Origin: Pseudomonas migulae NBRC 103157
GTDB taxonomy: Bacteria > Pseudomonadota > Gammaproteobacteria > Pseudomonadales > Pseudomonadaceae
Length of the DNA stretch: 64,000 nt
Direction of reading: 5' to 3'
Assembly: GCF_002091715.1 (NCBI RefSeq)
Contig: NZ_BDAG01000007.1
Coordinates: 1-64,000, forward strand
Part shown: positions 25,110-34,558 of the stretch, in pieces
How the letters are laid out: every line of letters starts with the position of its first letter
Position numbering within the stretch: position 1 is the first letter of the stretch
Translations under genes and position numbers: made by a program
The notes under the pieces: generated by a model
The model's input: only the letters and a program-made list of their open reading frames with translations
What the model was told of the DNA's origin: nothing
The model's database searches: none

Positions 25110-26869
25110 GCGTCAGGCGCCTCCGGGTCGATGGGCAGGGTGAGTGTGAACACCGCGCCGTTGTCGTGATTATCGGCGCTCAGGCGTCCGCCCGATTCGT
25201 GAACGATGGCAAAGGATACGGCCAGACCGATGCCCAGGCCATCGCCCACCGGTTTGGTGGTGAAAAACGGGTCGAACACCTTCGACAGGTTTTCTTCGGC
25301 GATGCCACTGCCGTTGTCGATGACGCTCAGGCGCCACAGTTGTTCGTCGGCTTCGAGGCGGATTTCCAGGCGTTTGCAGGGTTTGTCCTGCATCGCGTCC
25401 AGCGCATTGCGCAGCAGATTGATCAGCACCTGTTCCAGACGAATCGCATCGCCGCGCACCCACGCCGGGCGCGTCAGGTGCAGCACCGTGCTGACCTGTT
25501 CATCGCGCAGGCGAGTGTCGAGCAGCTCAAGCGATTGGTCCACCACCGCCGCCAGGTCCAGGCGTTCACGCAAGCCGCTGGGGCTTTTGCGGGCGAAGGT
25601 TTTCAGGTGGCCGGTGAGGGCGGCCATGCGCGTCAGCATGTCGTCCACCGGTTTCAGTGCCTTGTAGGCGTCATCGACCCGGCCGTGATCGAGCAGCAGG
25701 CGCAGGGTCGCGAGCTGCATGCGCTGGGCGGTCAACGGTTGATTGATTTCATGAGCCAGGGCCGCCGACATCTGGCCGAGGGCCGCGAGTTTGGCCGATT
25801 GCACCAGACCGTCCTGCGCCGTGCGTAAATCGCGAGTGCGCTCTTCCACCAGTTGTTCGAGTTCCTCTCGACTGCGCTGGCGCATTTTCGCCAGACGCCA
25901 GCGCTGGTTGAGGAACAGCAGCAGGAACACCAGCGTCAGCCACAGCCCGGCGGCGGCGAGTGCGGCGTTGCGGCTGTCTTCGAACGCCACCTGCGGGCGG
26001 CGCAGCAGGTGCAGCGTCCAGTCTTCGGTGGTCAGCGGCAGGGATTCCCACAGGTAATCCGTTTTGCCGTCCGGGCCATCGACCCGCGCCAGCTCACTGT
26101 TGTCGTCGAAGCGGCGCAGCGATTGATAATCCAGCAGCGTCAGGGGTTGCTTGTCGTATTGGCGGGTGGCCTTGAGCTCGGCGTGATCGCTGTCGCTCAG
26201 CGGTTTCAATTGGCGATAGCGCCAGCCCGGCTGATTGGCGATAAAGATGATTCCGCGTGCATCGCTGACCAGCAGCGTATCGCTGCCCTGACGCCATTCG
26301 CGTTCCAGTTCCGGAAACTCGAGCTTCACCACCATCGCCCCGAGAAACCGGCCATCGTCATCGGTCACGGCGCTGGACAGGAAGTAACCGGGAATCCCGC
26401 TGGTCACGCCCACTGCATAAAAGCGCCCGGTGCCCTGGGTGCGGGTCTGGCTGAAGTAGGGGCGGAAACCGTAGTTGTGGCCGACGTAGCTGCTGGGCAA
26501 ACGCCAGTTGCTCGCCGCCACGGCGAGGCCGGTGTGATCGAGCAGTTCCAGGGTCGAGGACTCGGCAGCGCCGTTGATTTTTTCCAGTTTGCGATTCAAC
26601 GCATCCTGTTGCTCGGGGCTCACCGAACCTTTGAGCGCTGAACGCAACTCCGGGTCCAGCGCCAACACGGCGGGCAGGGCACGGTAGCGTTCGATCAGGG
26701 TGTGCAGGGAGGTGGCATACAAACCCAGTTGCTGATTGGCGCGGGCAGCGTCTTCCACCAGGGCCTGACGCTCGGCGTGACGCATGGCCAGGGTGGCTGC
26801 GAGGGCCGCGCCGGCGAGGATGATGAAGGTGTAGAGCGTCAGGCGCAGGGTTCGGGAAATCGGAATCAT
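25103..26869 (-). CDS. Sensor histidine kinase (MifS/DctB-like)
   Basis: The 588-residue kinase has TM1 (about 10-28), a periplasmic PDC/dCache sensor domain (about 40-290, with SSYVGHNYGFRPYFSQT, as in DctB), TM2 (about 302-321), a cytoplasmic coiled coil, HisKA with the phospho-accepting His373 in ALAHEINQPL, and HATPase_c with NLLRNALDAM, DNGSGI and GLGIGLA. DctB-type sensors read C4-dicarboxylates; MifS senses alpha-ketoglutarate. The start at MIPISRTLRL (26869) puts TM1 at the N-terminus; an upstream ATG at 26965 adds 32 Cys/Ser-rich residues and is rejected. It phosphorylates the regulator encoded next. Confidence 0.9.
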   Translation of the reverse strand: MIPISRTLRLTLYTFIILAGAALAATLAMRHAERQALVEDAARANQQLGLYATSLHTLIERYRALPAVLALDPELRSALKGSVSPEQQDALNRKLEKINGAAESSTLELLDHTGLAVAASNWRLPSSYVGHNYGFRPYFSQTRTQGTGRFYAVGVTSGIPGYFLSSAVTDDDGRFLGAMVVKLEFPELEREWRQGSDTLLVSDARGIIFIANQPGWRYRQLKPLSDSDHAELKATRQYDKQPLTLLDYQSLRRFDDNSELARVDGPDGKTDYLWESLPLTTEDWTLHLLRRPQVAFEDSRNAALAAAGLWLTLVFLLLFLNQRWRLAKMRQRSREELEQLVEERTRDLRTAQDGLVQSAKLAALGQMSAALAHEINQPLTAQRMQLATLRLLLDHGRVDDAYKALKPVDDMLTRMAALTGHLKTFARKSPSGLRERLDLAAVVDQSLELLDTRLRDEQVSTVLHLTRPAWVRGDAIRLEQVLINLLRNALDAMQDKPCKRLEIRLEADEQLWRLSVIDNGSGIAEENLSKVFDPFFTTKPVGDGLGIGLAVSFAIVHESGGRLSADNHDNGAVFTLTLPIDPEAPDAC

Positions 26870-26972
26870 GGAGCGCGAGTCGGACTGGTGATAGGACGCG
26901 CAAGATAGCATGTGGGCTGTCTTGAACGAGCAGTCATCGCAAGTTGAGCTGCTGCATTTGATCAATGATGAG

Positions 26973-29735
26973 TTAGCGGTTCAAAGTGTTTCGAAAATGT
27001 GCCATTTCATTGCTAAGCAGTCCAAGCGAACGAATGGGTACCGCATGATTCATCAATTCATCGTAGTTTAAATGCGCCTCATGCATACCGTTGGCCAATC
27101 CGGTTTGATTGGATGGACTGACGTCTGTGGTTTGACCAAGGTGTTCGAGCATTCCCTGATTATTCAAAACCAGGTTTTCAAGTAAGGAAACTCCGCTCAC
27201 ACCGGTAGCATCAAGTTCATAAAAATAGTAATCACCGCCTCCTTGTATTGCATAGAACATCACACCTTCAAGAGCCTCTGACACAATCAACGCCTCCTGG
27301 TCATGTTCGCGACTGAGTTTTTCGAGCATGTTTGGAATTGCAGTGAAGTCATGCGAGGGGTTGAACCCATTCAGTTCTATTTCATTGGGTGGGCGCCGGC
27401 TCACCCGATAGACCTTTCCGCCAAAATCATCTCTGACCAGCAAGTTTCTATTGTTTAAACGGTAAGGCTGCTGATCGGGGTCGGTGCCGTTGTTCAGTAT
27501 GTCAAGAACGGTATGTTGCTCCGCCGTCTCCGGAGCCGTGCTTTCCGGGGAGCCTGGAGACTCTGGAGCGGCTTCCTCTGGCGAGTTACTACCCAGTGAC
27601 GCGGTGGGTGAATCCTGGTAGTCCATTGACTCATCATCGTCTTGTTCTGAAGCAGACTGTACGATCGGCGGCAGGCCAAACGCAGCCCTCAGATCCGGTT
27701 CGACGATTACAAACTCATCCAGAAATTCATCATCGTACGGCTGCCACATACGCCCATCAGGATCGATCCTGCAGATCGGGTTGTTTCCACAAAACCGATA
27801 AAAATTCAGGCCGTCAATCGAGCCGGCCGGATCCGGACTCACCCACCGCCCCAACCACGGCGCGTAATACCGAAACCCATAGTAATAAAGCCCACAAGCA
27901 TCCCGCTCTTTACCCGAATACCGAACGGTCTTGTAATCGGCATCGACACGCGAACGGGCCGCCCACCAGGCTGTACCGCCAAATGGGTAATAGCCTTCAT
28001 GACTGATCACACCCGCGTCTTTATCCAGTTCCAGACTGCAAGACCCCACATGATCGTCGACGCTGTATCGCAGTTGATCAGCGTCGATATCAACGGGTTT
28101 GCCCTTGACCCAATGCAGGCACCGCACGCTGCCTCGAGCCAATGCAACGCAGATGACCTGCAACTCTTCATCGTCATCGGTTGTACGCACTTCCAGCTCC
28201 GGAAGGTAATGAACGACACGTCGATGAGCTACGGCACGGGCCTGCTGGGTACTGAATTTAACCACCCGTTCACCGCCAGCATCGTAGCGATACCACTCAG
28301 CATCATCGACGGCTGTCGGGCGGCGAACCGTGGTCACGCTTTGTAGCTGATTCAGCGCATCCCAAGTCATCGGTCGAGCACCGGGAACCAGCCGTTGCAG
28401 ATTGCCGTTTGCATCGAAATCGCGCCGATAATCCGGCTCGTCATCACCCTCGTTCCAGGGCAAGGCGCGGTTGCTCTGCGGATCGACGCGCAGCTGTTGC
28501 CTGAACGGGTTTTTATCGCTGACATGGCGCAACCGGGTGCGGTTGCCGACCGCGTCGTACTCGTAATGCTCGGTGTAGTTGAGTAGCCGGTCAGGGTCGA
28601 TGGGACCGGGAATGATGAGTTCCGGCAAACCGGGGTTCTGACCGGCATTGGCGGTCTCACGACCTGTGGCGCAGATGAGTTGGTAAAGGCTGTCGTAGGA
28701 AAAAGTGTTTGCTGCCTCTACACGCTGGTTGGCGAAAAACGTGACGGGTTGGGTGTGGTCCAGTAGTCGCAGGATGTTGCCGACCGGGTCGTACTCATAG
28801 CGCAGATCCTGCAGGCGAACACTTTCCAGGGTGGTAGCGGTCAAACGTTTCAACCGGCCGCTCGCCGCCTCGTAGGTCGCGCTGCTGGTGACGTCGTTGC
28901 CGGTCACCTGCGTCAGCAACTGGCCTTCGGCGTTGTAGCTCGCCGCTTTCAACAGCGGTTTCAGGCCTTGAGAGGCGAGGATCAGGTCAATGCGTTGCAG
29001 TTGCCCGGCGCGATCAAGGTAGAAGTGTTGTCGATGACCACCGGCATCGGTTTGCTCAAGTACTTGCCCCAACGGTCCGAAACGGCTCGCGGTGATGTAG
29101 TCCGCGCCGGGTTGCAGCAGCGCGTCGCGTTCGGCTTCGACCACGGGCCAGTGGGGAAGGACTTCAGCCTGATCCGGTAAAAATCGCTGGCGTTGGCGGA
29201 TGACGCCGCCGCCGAGCGCCTGCTGGTCGAGCCAGACAACACCGGCTCGATCATCGTGGCGGATCAGCTGCCCACACTGATTGCGCTCGGCGAATTCGTC
29301 CGTGTTGTCGGCGTAGGTCAGGCGTTCAACGGTACGTACGGTCGAGCCCTGCATGTGTTCATGAACTGCGGTCAGCCGTTGCTGGACGTCGTACTCATTC
29401 TGCCAATGGCTGCCTCGGCCATCCCAGTGCTCGCGCATTTGCCCGGTCCCGTCGGGTAACCCCAGGCGCCATCCGGCGTCGCGACTTTCAGTGCACAACG
29501 CAGCGCCAGACAAGCTGTAAACCATGGCCACGTTCGGACGGGACCCCGGCGCGAGGAAGCGCGGATCCCGTTGCGCCACCAGGCGGCCGGCGACGTCATG
29601 TTGCTGAGCCGTTACCAGCGCAACGGGACTGAGTTCAGCAGCGTCCCGCCGCCAGTACGCGACCTGACGGACTGACAGGCCACGGTTGTCGATGACGCCA
29701 ACGTGCGGAGTCTGCGAATGAACGCCTGAGATCAA
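26973..29735 (-). CDS. TccC-type toxin subunit: Rhs core plus predicted ADP-ribosyltransferase C-terminus
   Basis: The 920-residue protein is the C subunit of a Tc toxin. The Rhs/YD repeats (about 130-560: RYEYDPVGN, YEYDAVGNRTRL) build the cocoon with the B subunit. The core signature near 630-662 (RYYAPWLGRWVSPDPAG, GLNFYRFCGNNP, ending DPDGR) marks the aspartyl autocleavage site. The variable C-terminus is 663-920: an acidic Ser/Pro/Glu linker and then a domain starting KVYRVSRRPPNEI (Arg777), with VSE (Ser819) and YDE (Glu893), the order and spacing of R-S-E ADP-ribosyltransferases such as cholera toxin. Photorhabdus TccC3 and TccC5 are such enzymes. Its ATG overlaps the TcB stop (ATGA). 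The fold assignment is by eye. Confidence 0.85.
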   Translation of the reverse strand: MISGVHSQTPHVGVIDNRGLSVRQVAYWRRDAAELSPVALVTAQQHDVAGRLVAQRDPRFLAPGSRPNVAMVYSLSGAALCTESRDAGWRLGLPDGTGQMREHWDGRGSHWQNEYDVQQRLTAVHEHMQGSTVRTVERLTYADNTDEFAERNQCGQLIRHDDRAGVVWLDQQALGGGVIRQRQRFLPDQAEVLPHWPVVEAERDALLQPGADYITASRFGPLGQVLEQTDAGGHRQHFYLDRAGQLQRIDLILASQGLKPLLKAASYNAEGQLLTQVTGNDVTSSATYEAASGRLKRLTATTLESVRLQDLRYEYDPVGNILRLLDHTQPVTFFANQRVEAANTFSYDSLYQLICATGRETANAGQNPGLPELIIPGPIDPDRLLNYTEHYEYDAVGNRTRLRHVSDKNPFRQQLRVDPQSNRALPWNEGDDEPDYRRDFDANGNLQRLVPGARPMTWDALNQLQSVTTVRRPTAVDDAEWYRYDAGGERVVKFSTQQARAVAHRRVVHYLPELEVRTTDDDEELQVICVALARGSVRCLHWVKGKPVDIDADQLRYSVDDHVGSCSLELDKDAGVISHEGYYPFGGTAWWAARSRVDADYKTVRYSGKERDACGLYYYGFRYYAPWLGRWVSPDPAGSIDGLNFYRFCGNNPICRIDPDGRMWQPYDDEFLDEFVIVEPDLRAAFGLPPIVQSASEQDDDESMDYQDSPTASLGSNSPEEAAPESPGSPESTAPETAEQHTVLDILNNGTDPDQQPYRLNNRNLLVRDDFGGKVYRVSRRPPNEIELNGFNPSHDFTAIPNMLEKLSREHDQEALIVSEALEGVMFYAIQGGGDYYFYELDATGVSGVSLLENLVLNNQGMLEHLGQTTDVSPSNQTGLANGMHEAHLNYDELMNHAVPIRSLGLLSNEMAHFRNTLNR

Positions 29736-32700
29736 TGCAGCGTCCAGCCATTGCGCGTTGTCGGGGAGGGCGGCTGATTAAATAGATCGTTTTCATCGAA
29801 CTTGATGGTGTACCAGCAACGGTAGCGCTGTTCCCGACGCAACGGCAGGAGTTCCGAGTTGGGGCCTTGCGGCATTTTTTTCGCAAGGATGGTGTGCGTC
29901 GGCCGGCCGGCAGCATCGTAGAGTTGCTGGTCGTGAAAGGCGTGAACGCGCATCGACTGATCGTTGATGTATCCCCACCAGTCAGCGAAGTACGGCCTGT
30001 AGATTCGCACCTTCTCGCCCTTGTTGTTGTATTCGACCGGTTCGCTGACTCGCCAGCGCCGCGTGGCCTCGGCTTCCTCCGGGGTGCCATCGTCCTTCAG
30101 TTTCAACGTGCCGTCGTCATTCACCACCCAGGCCTTGCCGGGCTCGACTTCCTGCTTGGTCTGCAAGACTCGAGCGAAGCCATCCTGGTGGGTGATGACG
30201 ATACGGATCTTCACGTCGGGATCGCCTGGATAACGGTCCGCCTGGAAGATCGCGACGTGAACCGGCTGTCGATGAGCCTCCTCGATGTATCGCTGAAGAA
30301 GCTTTTCGTTCTGGTTCGGGTCTTGGAGTTCCAGCAGGTGCTGCCGGGCTCGGTCACAGAGGTGGCCACTGGGTAACACAAAGCCTTCTGCCCTGGCCCA
30401 GGTCAGCCATTCTGCTGTCGGAGGTTCGGCTTCCGGGACCCGACCCATCCAGCTGAAAGCATCGCTGAACATGGCCATGGCGTAATTGCCGATGGCGTCA
30501 TCGGCATTCTTAATCGCATGGCCCGGGCTGCGGTCGTCAGGGCGTGCATAGTCTTTCAGCGAATCGAAGCCGACCTTCAAACCCAGTTCGGTGCCATAAA
30601 AACTGGTGACCAGCACTTCGCCGAAGGCGTTGTAGCAGGCTTCCTGGGTATTCTGATTAGGGTCCTGGATGGCGGCAGGCAGAAACGTGCAGTAATCGGT
30701 GTTCAGGGTTTGGGTGATGCAACGGTCCGGCAGTTCGATGGCCGTGTGCAGGCACCAGTGAGCGTCATAGGTGACTTTGGTGATGCCGTGGCTTTGGGTC
30801 TGCTGGAAGTAATCGACGTTGTAGAAACCTTCCAGCCCAAGATAGTGCGCAAAACCACGGTGCACGGACCACAGGTAGTCCTTCGCGTCGGGAGGATTCT
30901 TGTCGACGGGCGATGAAACGTCGGGCAGGAACCAATCCATCTTGTGGTAACCCACGGATACAAGCTTGTCGTGGAGATCGAAGGGCATGTCGCCATTTTC
31001 ATCCTTGAGCTTGTCGTAAGCGCTCAAGGCCTTGGCATCCAGTTCGGCGATTTCCACGTAGCCTGGCAGCGCATGCACGGTTGCCGTGCCCTTTTCCATG
31101 ACCTGATTGGTAGCGGGATCAATGTAGAACTGCATGGACATCCCGGCGAGCACCGATAGTTTTGACCATTCACCACCGTCCTCGCTCCACTCGAGAACGT
31201 TCTTATGGTGGATTTCCTTGATACTCAGCTTCGTCTTTTCCAGCACCAGTGCATTACTGCGTTCCCGATACGGCAGCCCCAGTCGAAAGGACGTCCCCGG
31301 TTTCCAGGTCGTTTCGTCGTACACATGGTTGTATTCGGCTTTCGACTCGGTCACATACCAGCACTGCTGGGCATCATCTTGGGCGTCCTCCCAATATCGT
31401 TGTTCATGTTCATCGTCAAAGGGCGGAGCGCCGTCGGTTTCGCGTCGCGCGTAATGGATGACGCAAGCATGCAGCGGAGCGCCGAATTCGTCCCATTTGA
31501 GATTGAGGGTGTGTTCGCAACGCGGGTCGTCCGGCATTTCCGGTTCGTACTGACAGCTTCTGGATTCCAGCGCCATGGGTTGCAACACGGCATAAGGGTA
31601 ATGCTCGCCTTTTGCGCGCAGCAGTCGTACCTGGAAGCGATGGTCTGTCACCGCATAAGGCACCACGGGATTGTCAAAATCGAACACTTCGGTGCGCAAC
31701 GTCGAGCCGCTGAGCGCACGTGCGATTTCCCGGGCGGTTTGCTCGTCCGGCTCCAGCGGCTCTGCGGCTTTGTCGCGCAAGTGAAACCGTTCGAGCCGGG
31801 TGGGTTGCAATGCCACGGCCTGGTCGTCGCCGCTGTAACAGCCGATAGTTGGCTGATCCACGGACCTGCCATTGTGAAACCAGGTCTTGCTCAATATCGG
31901 TGCCGTGAACCCGAGGCTCGCACGCTCCGATTCGGTGGCTTCGGTGTCGGTCTGCAGTAGCAGGCCAAAGCCGCGGAGCTCTCGTTCGATTGGGTCGTAG
32001 TAACCCTGGCGGTAGCTCATGAGTTGGGTCAGTTTGTTGCCAGTGATTTCATCGATCTGGGTCTGGCGTTTGACCACGTGCATCGCGAACGGCACGCCGG
32101 ATTCAACGACCTTGTCTGGATCGACCAGGTGCTGTTCGTATTCCTCATCCAGAAACTCCTGCGCCGAACTGCGGTAGTCGATGAGGCTCAGCGTGCCCAT
32201 GTTGTTGTTGCTGCGATTGACCAGGTACGGCTTGGCTTTGACGAAGTCATAGCGCCAGTGCCGGGGGGACATGTGGGGTTTGGTGAAAATCAGGCTGGTG
32301 CAACCCAGTCCGAGCAGGTCCGCCGTGGTGACCTGACACAACCGGTCGTAGCGCATGCCTTCGGGCCAGGGCAGAACAATGGGATCGGTGGCGAAACCTT
32401 TGCCGCAGTGGTTCATGTACACCAGGAATCGATCGGATTCCAGGTAGATCAGGTCAGTTGCGCCCGAACCATCCAGGTCCGCCAGCAAGACTTGAGAAGC
32501 ACTGAAGGATTCGTAAGGAAACGTCGGCGCGGTGAGCACGATTCTGTTGCCAAAGCGCCCATGGCCGAGGTTGGGCCAGCATTCCAGGCTGTTGTGGCGG
32601 ATACGGAACAGGTGCTGTTTGCTACTGCCCATCACATCGCTGAAACCCACCACTTCGGTTTCTGCACTGCTTGGCAAGGGTAGGGTGTCGCTTTCGTCAT

Positions 32701-34372
32701 GAGGTACGTCACGGCCTGCGCTGAAACCATTGTCATCGCCCAGGTTGGTGTACAGACGCACGCTGTTGCTGCCAATCATCGCGACATGAGTGCGACCGTC
32801 GCCTATCAGGTCGGCCATTTGTGCCTGAGGATGGAAGTACTCCAACGGGAAGGCCTTGTATGGCACGAAAGTCGACCACTCGCGATTGGGGTGCATCGTG
32901 AAGCAGCCATTGATGGTCGGCGCGTGCCACCCCAATTCCAGCCTGCCATCGCCGTTCAGGTCACCGAGGGTCTGGCGGATCGATTTGCTGCTGTCGGCTG
33001 CCGGAGTGTATGGCAGTTCTTTCAGTTCACCGTACCGCACATCATCGCCGCCGCTGCGGGCCCGCGAGGGTTCGCGGTAGTACCACGCCTTGTCGTGGCG
33101 ACATAAAATGCCTGGCATGCCTTTGCCATACAAATCCACCAACTGGTAGCGCTGGCCATCGTTGAGACCCGGCATTTGCGGAAATTCCTTCCACCCTGGC
33201 TGATCATCTTTTTCAAGATCGAAGGGCGCGTAATTGAACTCCATCGGCGGACGGCTCTCGACCTTGCCTTTGCTGTCGTAAGCCTGGAGGTGAGCGGCGG
33301 TCAGATGGTTGTAATCCAGGGAGGTCTGGCGGTGCTCCAGCAGCAGGCGTTGAACCAGCACCGGCGAGGCACCCAGCTCGGCGGTGAAATGGTGAAACAT
33401 CAATACCTGTCGGCACAGGCGGCGAGTGCCCAGTGGAAACCCGTAATCGTGATTCCAGAAAGTATCGCTGCGCTCGAGCCATTCACCGTATTGATCGCCG
33501 TCCTGCAAGTAAGGCGGGCCGTAGGCCGGTGTTTGCGTCAGGTCGTGACTGCGTTCGCCGTAGTCGAACAGCAGATGAAAGTGGAAATGCACATTTTTCC
33601 ACCCATCGGGGTCCAAGGAGTACAACGTCGATTGCGCCACTGCATTGCCATAGAGCACCCGGTGCAGATAGCGCTGGGCACGATAGTCGAGAAAATTCGG
33701 CGCGAGCGGTGCTTCCGTCTCGGCCTTGTATTCATTGACGATGTGCTCACCACGAGAAGTGACGATTTCATCCAGAAGCCAGACGCCGACGCGTTCAGGT
33801 TCAAGTGGTTTTTTGTCGTCCCTGGGTTCGGCCCGGCGCGAAGCCAGGGTCTTGCCATACACCTGAATGCTGCCGTCAGCGCTATGAATCAGCCAGAAAC
33901 CCGCGGCGTCGTCGTCACTCGACAACCGTTCGATTTTGGCGAAGCCGCCCTCGATCCGTGGCTGATAGCGAATCGCTCGATAGTTTGATGTGCCGAGGGT
34001 GACGGGTCTTTCGACAATCTCGCCGTTAGCGTCGAGCTCCGGCATCCAGGTCTCACCGTCGGGGCCGACGACCAGATCCTTGCGCTTGTCGTAAAGCGGA
34101 ACGCCCTTGCTGGTGCGCACGGTGATGGCGTTGATGGTCAAATGCCAGCCGATGCCAAACAGGCTGTTGCCCACATGACTGCTGTAACTGAGCGAAAGCG
34201 CCGGCACCAGACCACGATTCGGTGCACTGGAAATCGGCAAGGGCACTGTCTGCGACGCTGAGCCGGTCGTACCCACTGCCCCAAAACCGCCAAAGCTTGC
34301 AATGGCGCCGCCAATTTTGGGTTGGGCGGGGGCCGAAATATTGATAGTGCCTTTTTGTTCTTCCGTGGCCAT
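29732..34372 (-). CDS. Tc toxin subunit B (TcaC/TcdB-like, SpvB + TcdB domains)
   Basis: The 1546-residue protein is the B component that links the TcA pore to TccC. An SpvB domain occupies about 15-320 (PAQPKIGGAIASFGGFG, GLVPALSLSYSSHVGNSLFG). FG-GAP/VCBS-like blades follow at about 430-700 (GDLNGDGRLELGWH, ADLIGDGRTHVAMIG, ADLDGSGATDLIYL) and should form the beta-propeller gate that binds TcA. The TcdB middle domains follow (about 700-1010), then Rhs-like strands to the end. Length matches TcaC/TcdB (about 1480). The start at MATEEQKGTINIS has AGGTGG upstream; 34411 is rejected. It is translationally coupled to tccC. Confidence 0.93.
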   Translation of the reverse strand: MATEEQKGTINISAPAQPKIGGAIASFGGFGAVGTTGSASQTVPLPISSAPNRGLVPALSLSYSSHVGNSLFGIGWHLTINAITVRTSKGVPLYDKRKDLVVGPDGETWMPELDANGEIVERPVTLGTSNYRAIRYQPRIEGGFAKIERLSSDDDAAGFWLIHSADGSIQVYGKTLASRRAEPRDDKKPLEPERVGVWLLDEIVTSRGEHIVNEYKAETEAPLAPNFLDYRAQRYLHRVLYGNAVAQSTLYSLDPDGWKNVHFHFHLLFDYGERSHDLTQTPAYGPPYLQDGDQYGEWLERSDTFWNHDYGFPLGTRRLCRQVLMFHHFTAELGASPVLVQRLLLEHRQTSLDYNHLTAAHLQAYDSKGKVESRPPMEFNYAPFDLEKDDQPGWKEFPQMPGLNDGQRYQLVDLYGKGMPGILCRHDKAWYYREPSRARSGGDDVRYGELKELPYTPAADSSKSIRQTLGDLNGDGRLELGWHAPTINGCFTMHPNREWSTFVPYKAFPLEYFHPQAQMADLIGDGRTHVAMIGSNSVRLYTNLGDDNGFSAGRDVPHDESDTLPLPSSAETEVVGFSDVMGSSKQHLFRIRHNSLECWPNLGHGRFGNRIVLTAPTFPYESFSASQVLLADLDGSGATDLIYLESDRFLVYMNHCGKGFATDPIVLPWPEGMRYDRLCQVTTADLLGLGCTSLIFTKPHMSPRHWRYDFVKAKPYLVNRSNNNMGTLSLIDYRSSAQEFLDEEYEQHLVDPDKVVESGVPFAMHVVKRQTQIDEITGNKLTQLMSYRQGYYDPIERELRGFGLLLQTDTEATESERASLGFTAPILSKTWFHNGRSVDQPTIGCYSGDDQAVALQPTRLERFHLRDKAAEPLEPDEQTAREIARALSGSTLRTEVFDFDNPVVPYAVTDHRFQVRLLRAKGEHYPYAVLQPMALESRSCQYEPEMPDDPRCEHTLNLKWDEFGAPLHACVIHYARRETDGAPPFDDEHEQRYWEDAQDDAQQCWYVTESKAEYNHVYDETTWKPGTSFRLGLPYRERSNALVLEKTKLSIKEIHHKNVLEWSEDGGEWSKLSVLAGMSMQFYIDPATNQVMEKGTATVHALPGYVEIAELDAKALSAYDKLKDENGDMPFDLHDKLVSVGYHKMDWFLPDVSSPVDKNPPDAKDYLWSVHRGFAHYLGLEGFYNVDYFQQTQSHGITKVTYDAHWCLHTAIELPDRCITQTLNTDYCTFLPAAIQDPNQNTQEACYNAFGEVLVTSFYGTELGLKVGFDSLKDYARPDDRSPGHAIKNADDAIGNYAMAMFSDAFSWMGRVPEAEPPTAEWLTWARAEGFVLPSGHLCDRARQHLLELQDPNQNEKLLQRYIEEAHRQPVHVAIFQADRYPGDPDVKIRIVITHQDGFARVLQTKQEVEPGKAWVVNDDGTLKLKDDGTPEEAEATRRWRVSEPVEYNNKGEKVRIYRPYFADWWGYINDQSMRVHAFHDQQLYDAAGRPTHTILAKKMPQGPNSELLPLRREQRYRCWYTIKFDENDLFNQPPSPTTRNGWTLH

Positions 34373-34438
34373 TTCTGTTTCCACCTGACAAGGATGCACA
34401 AGTGCAATCAACTTATCAGGGGATGTAGCGGCTGTGAC

Positions 34439-34454
34439 CTGTCACATCTGACAG
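34439..34454. promoter_or_regulatory. CTGT-N8-ACAG operator-like palindrome upstream of tcB
   Basis: On the tcB strand the site is CTGTCAGATGTGACAG, within a longer perfect repeat GACCTGTCA-N4-TGACAGGTC (34436-34457). Its centre is about 74 bases before the tcB start. Three more copies precede the other Tc units. An overlapping palindrome TGTGACCTGTCACA covers 34433-34446. Confidence 0.75.
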
Positions 34455-34497
34455 GTCCGCCGGATTGAACGTGAAAAAAACCGGTTTTTCTCCAGGC

Positions 34498-34535
34498 GAA
34501 AAAAAACCGGGATGTCAGCGTCGACAGCCCGGTTT
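34498..34535 (-). terminator. Rho-independent terminator of the fumarase gene
   Basis: AAACCGGGaTGTC / GACAgCCCGGTTT form a stem of about 12 pairs with one mismatch around AGCGTC. On the minus strand a run of nine T (complement of 34498-34506) follows. A separate palindrome AAAAACCGGTTTTT is found at 34476-34489. tcB therefore needs its own promoter between this point and 34373. Confidence 0.88.
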
Positions 34536-34558
34536 CTTTAATGGCGTTTCAATGCAGC

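Noticed and set aside
34476..34489. AAAAACCGGTTTTT palindrome upstream of tcB as a fifth operator type
   Set aside because: It lies beside the fumarase terminator and has no matching copy in the other Tc leaders, so it is more likely part of terminator-associated sequence.
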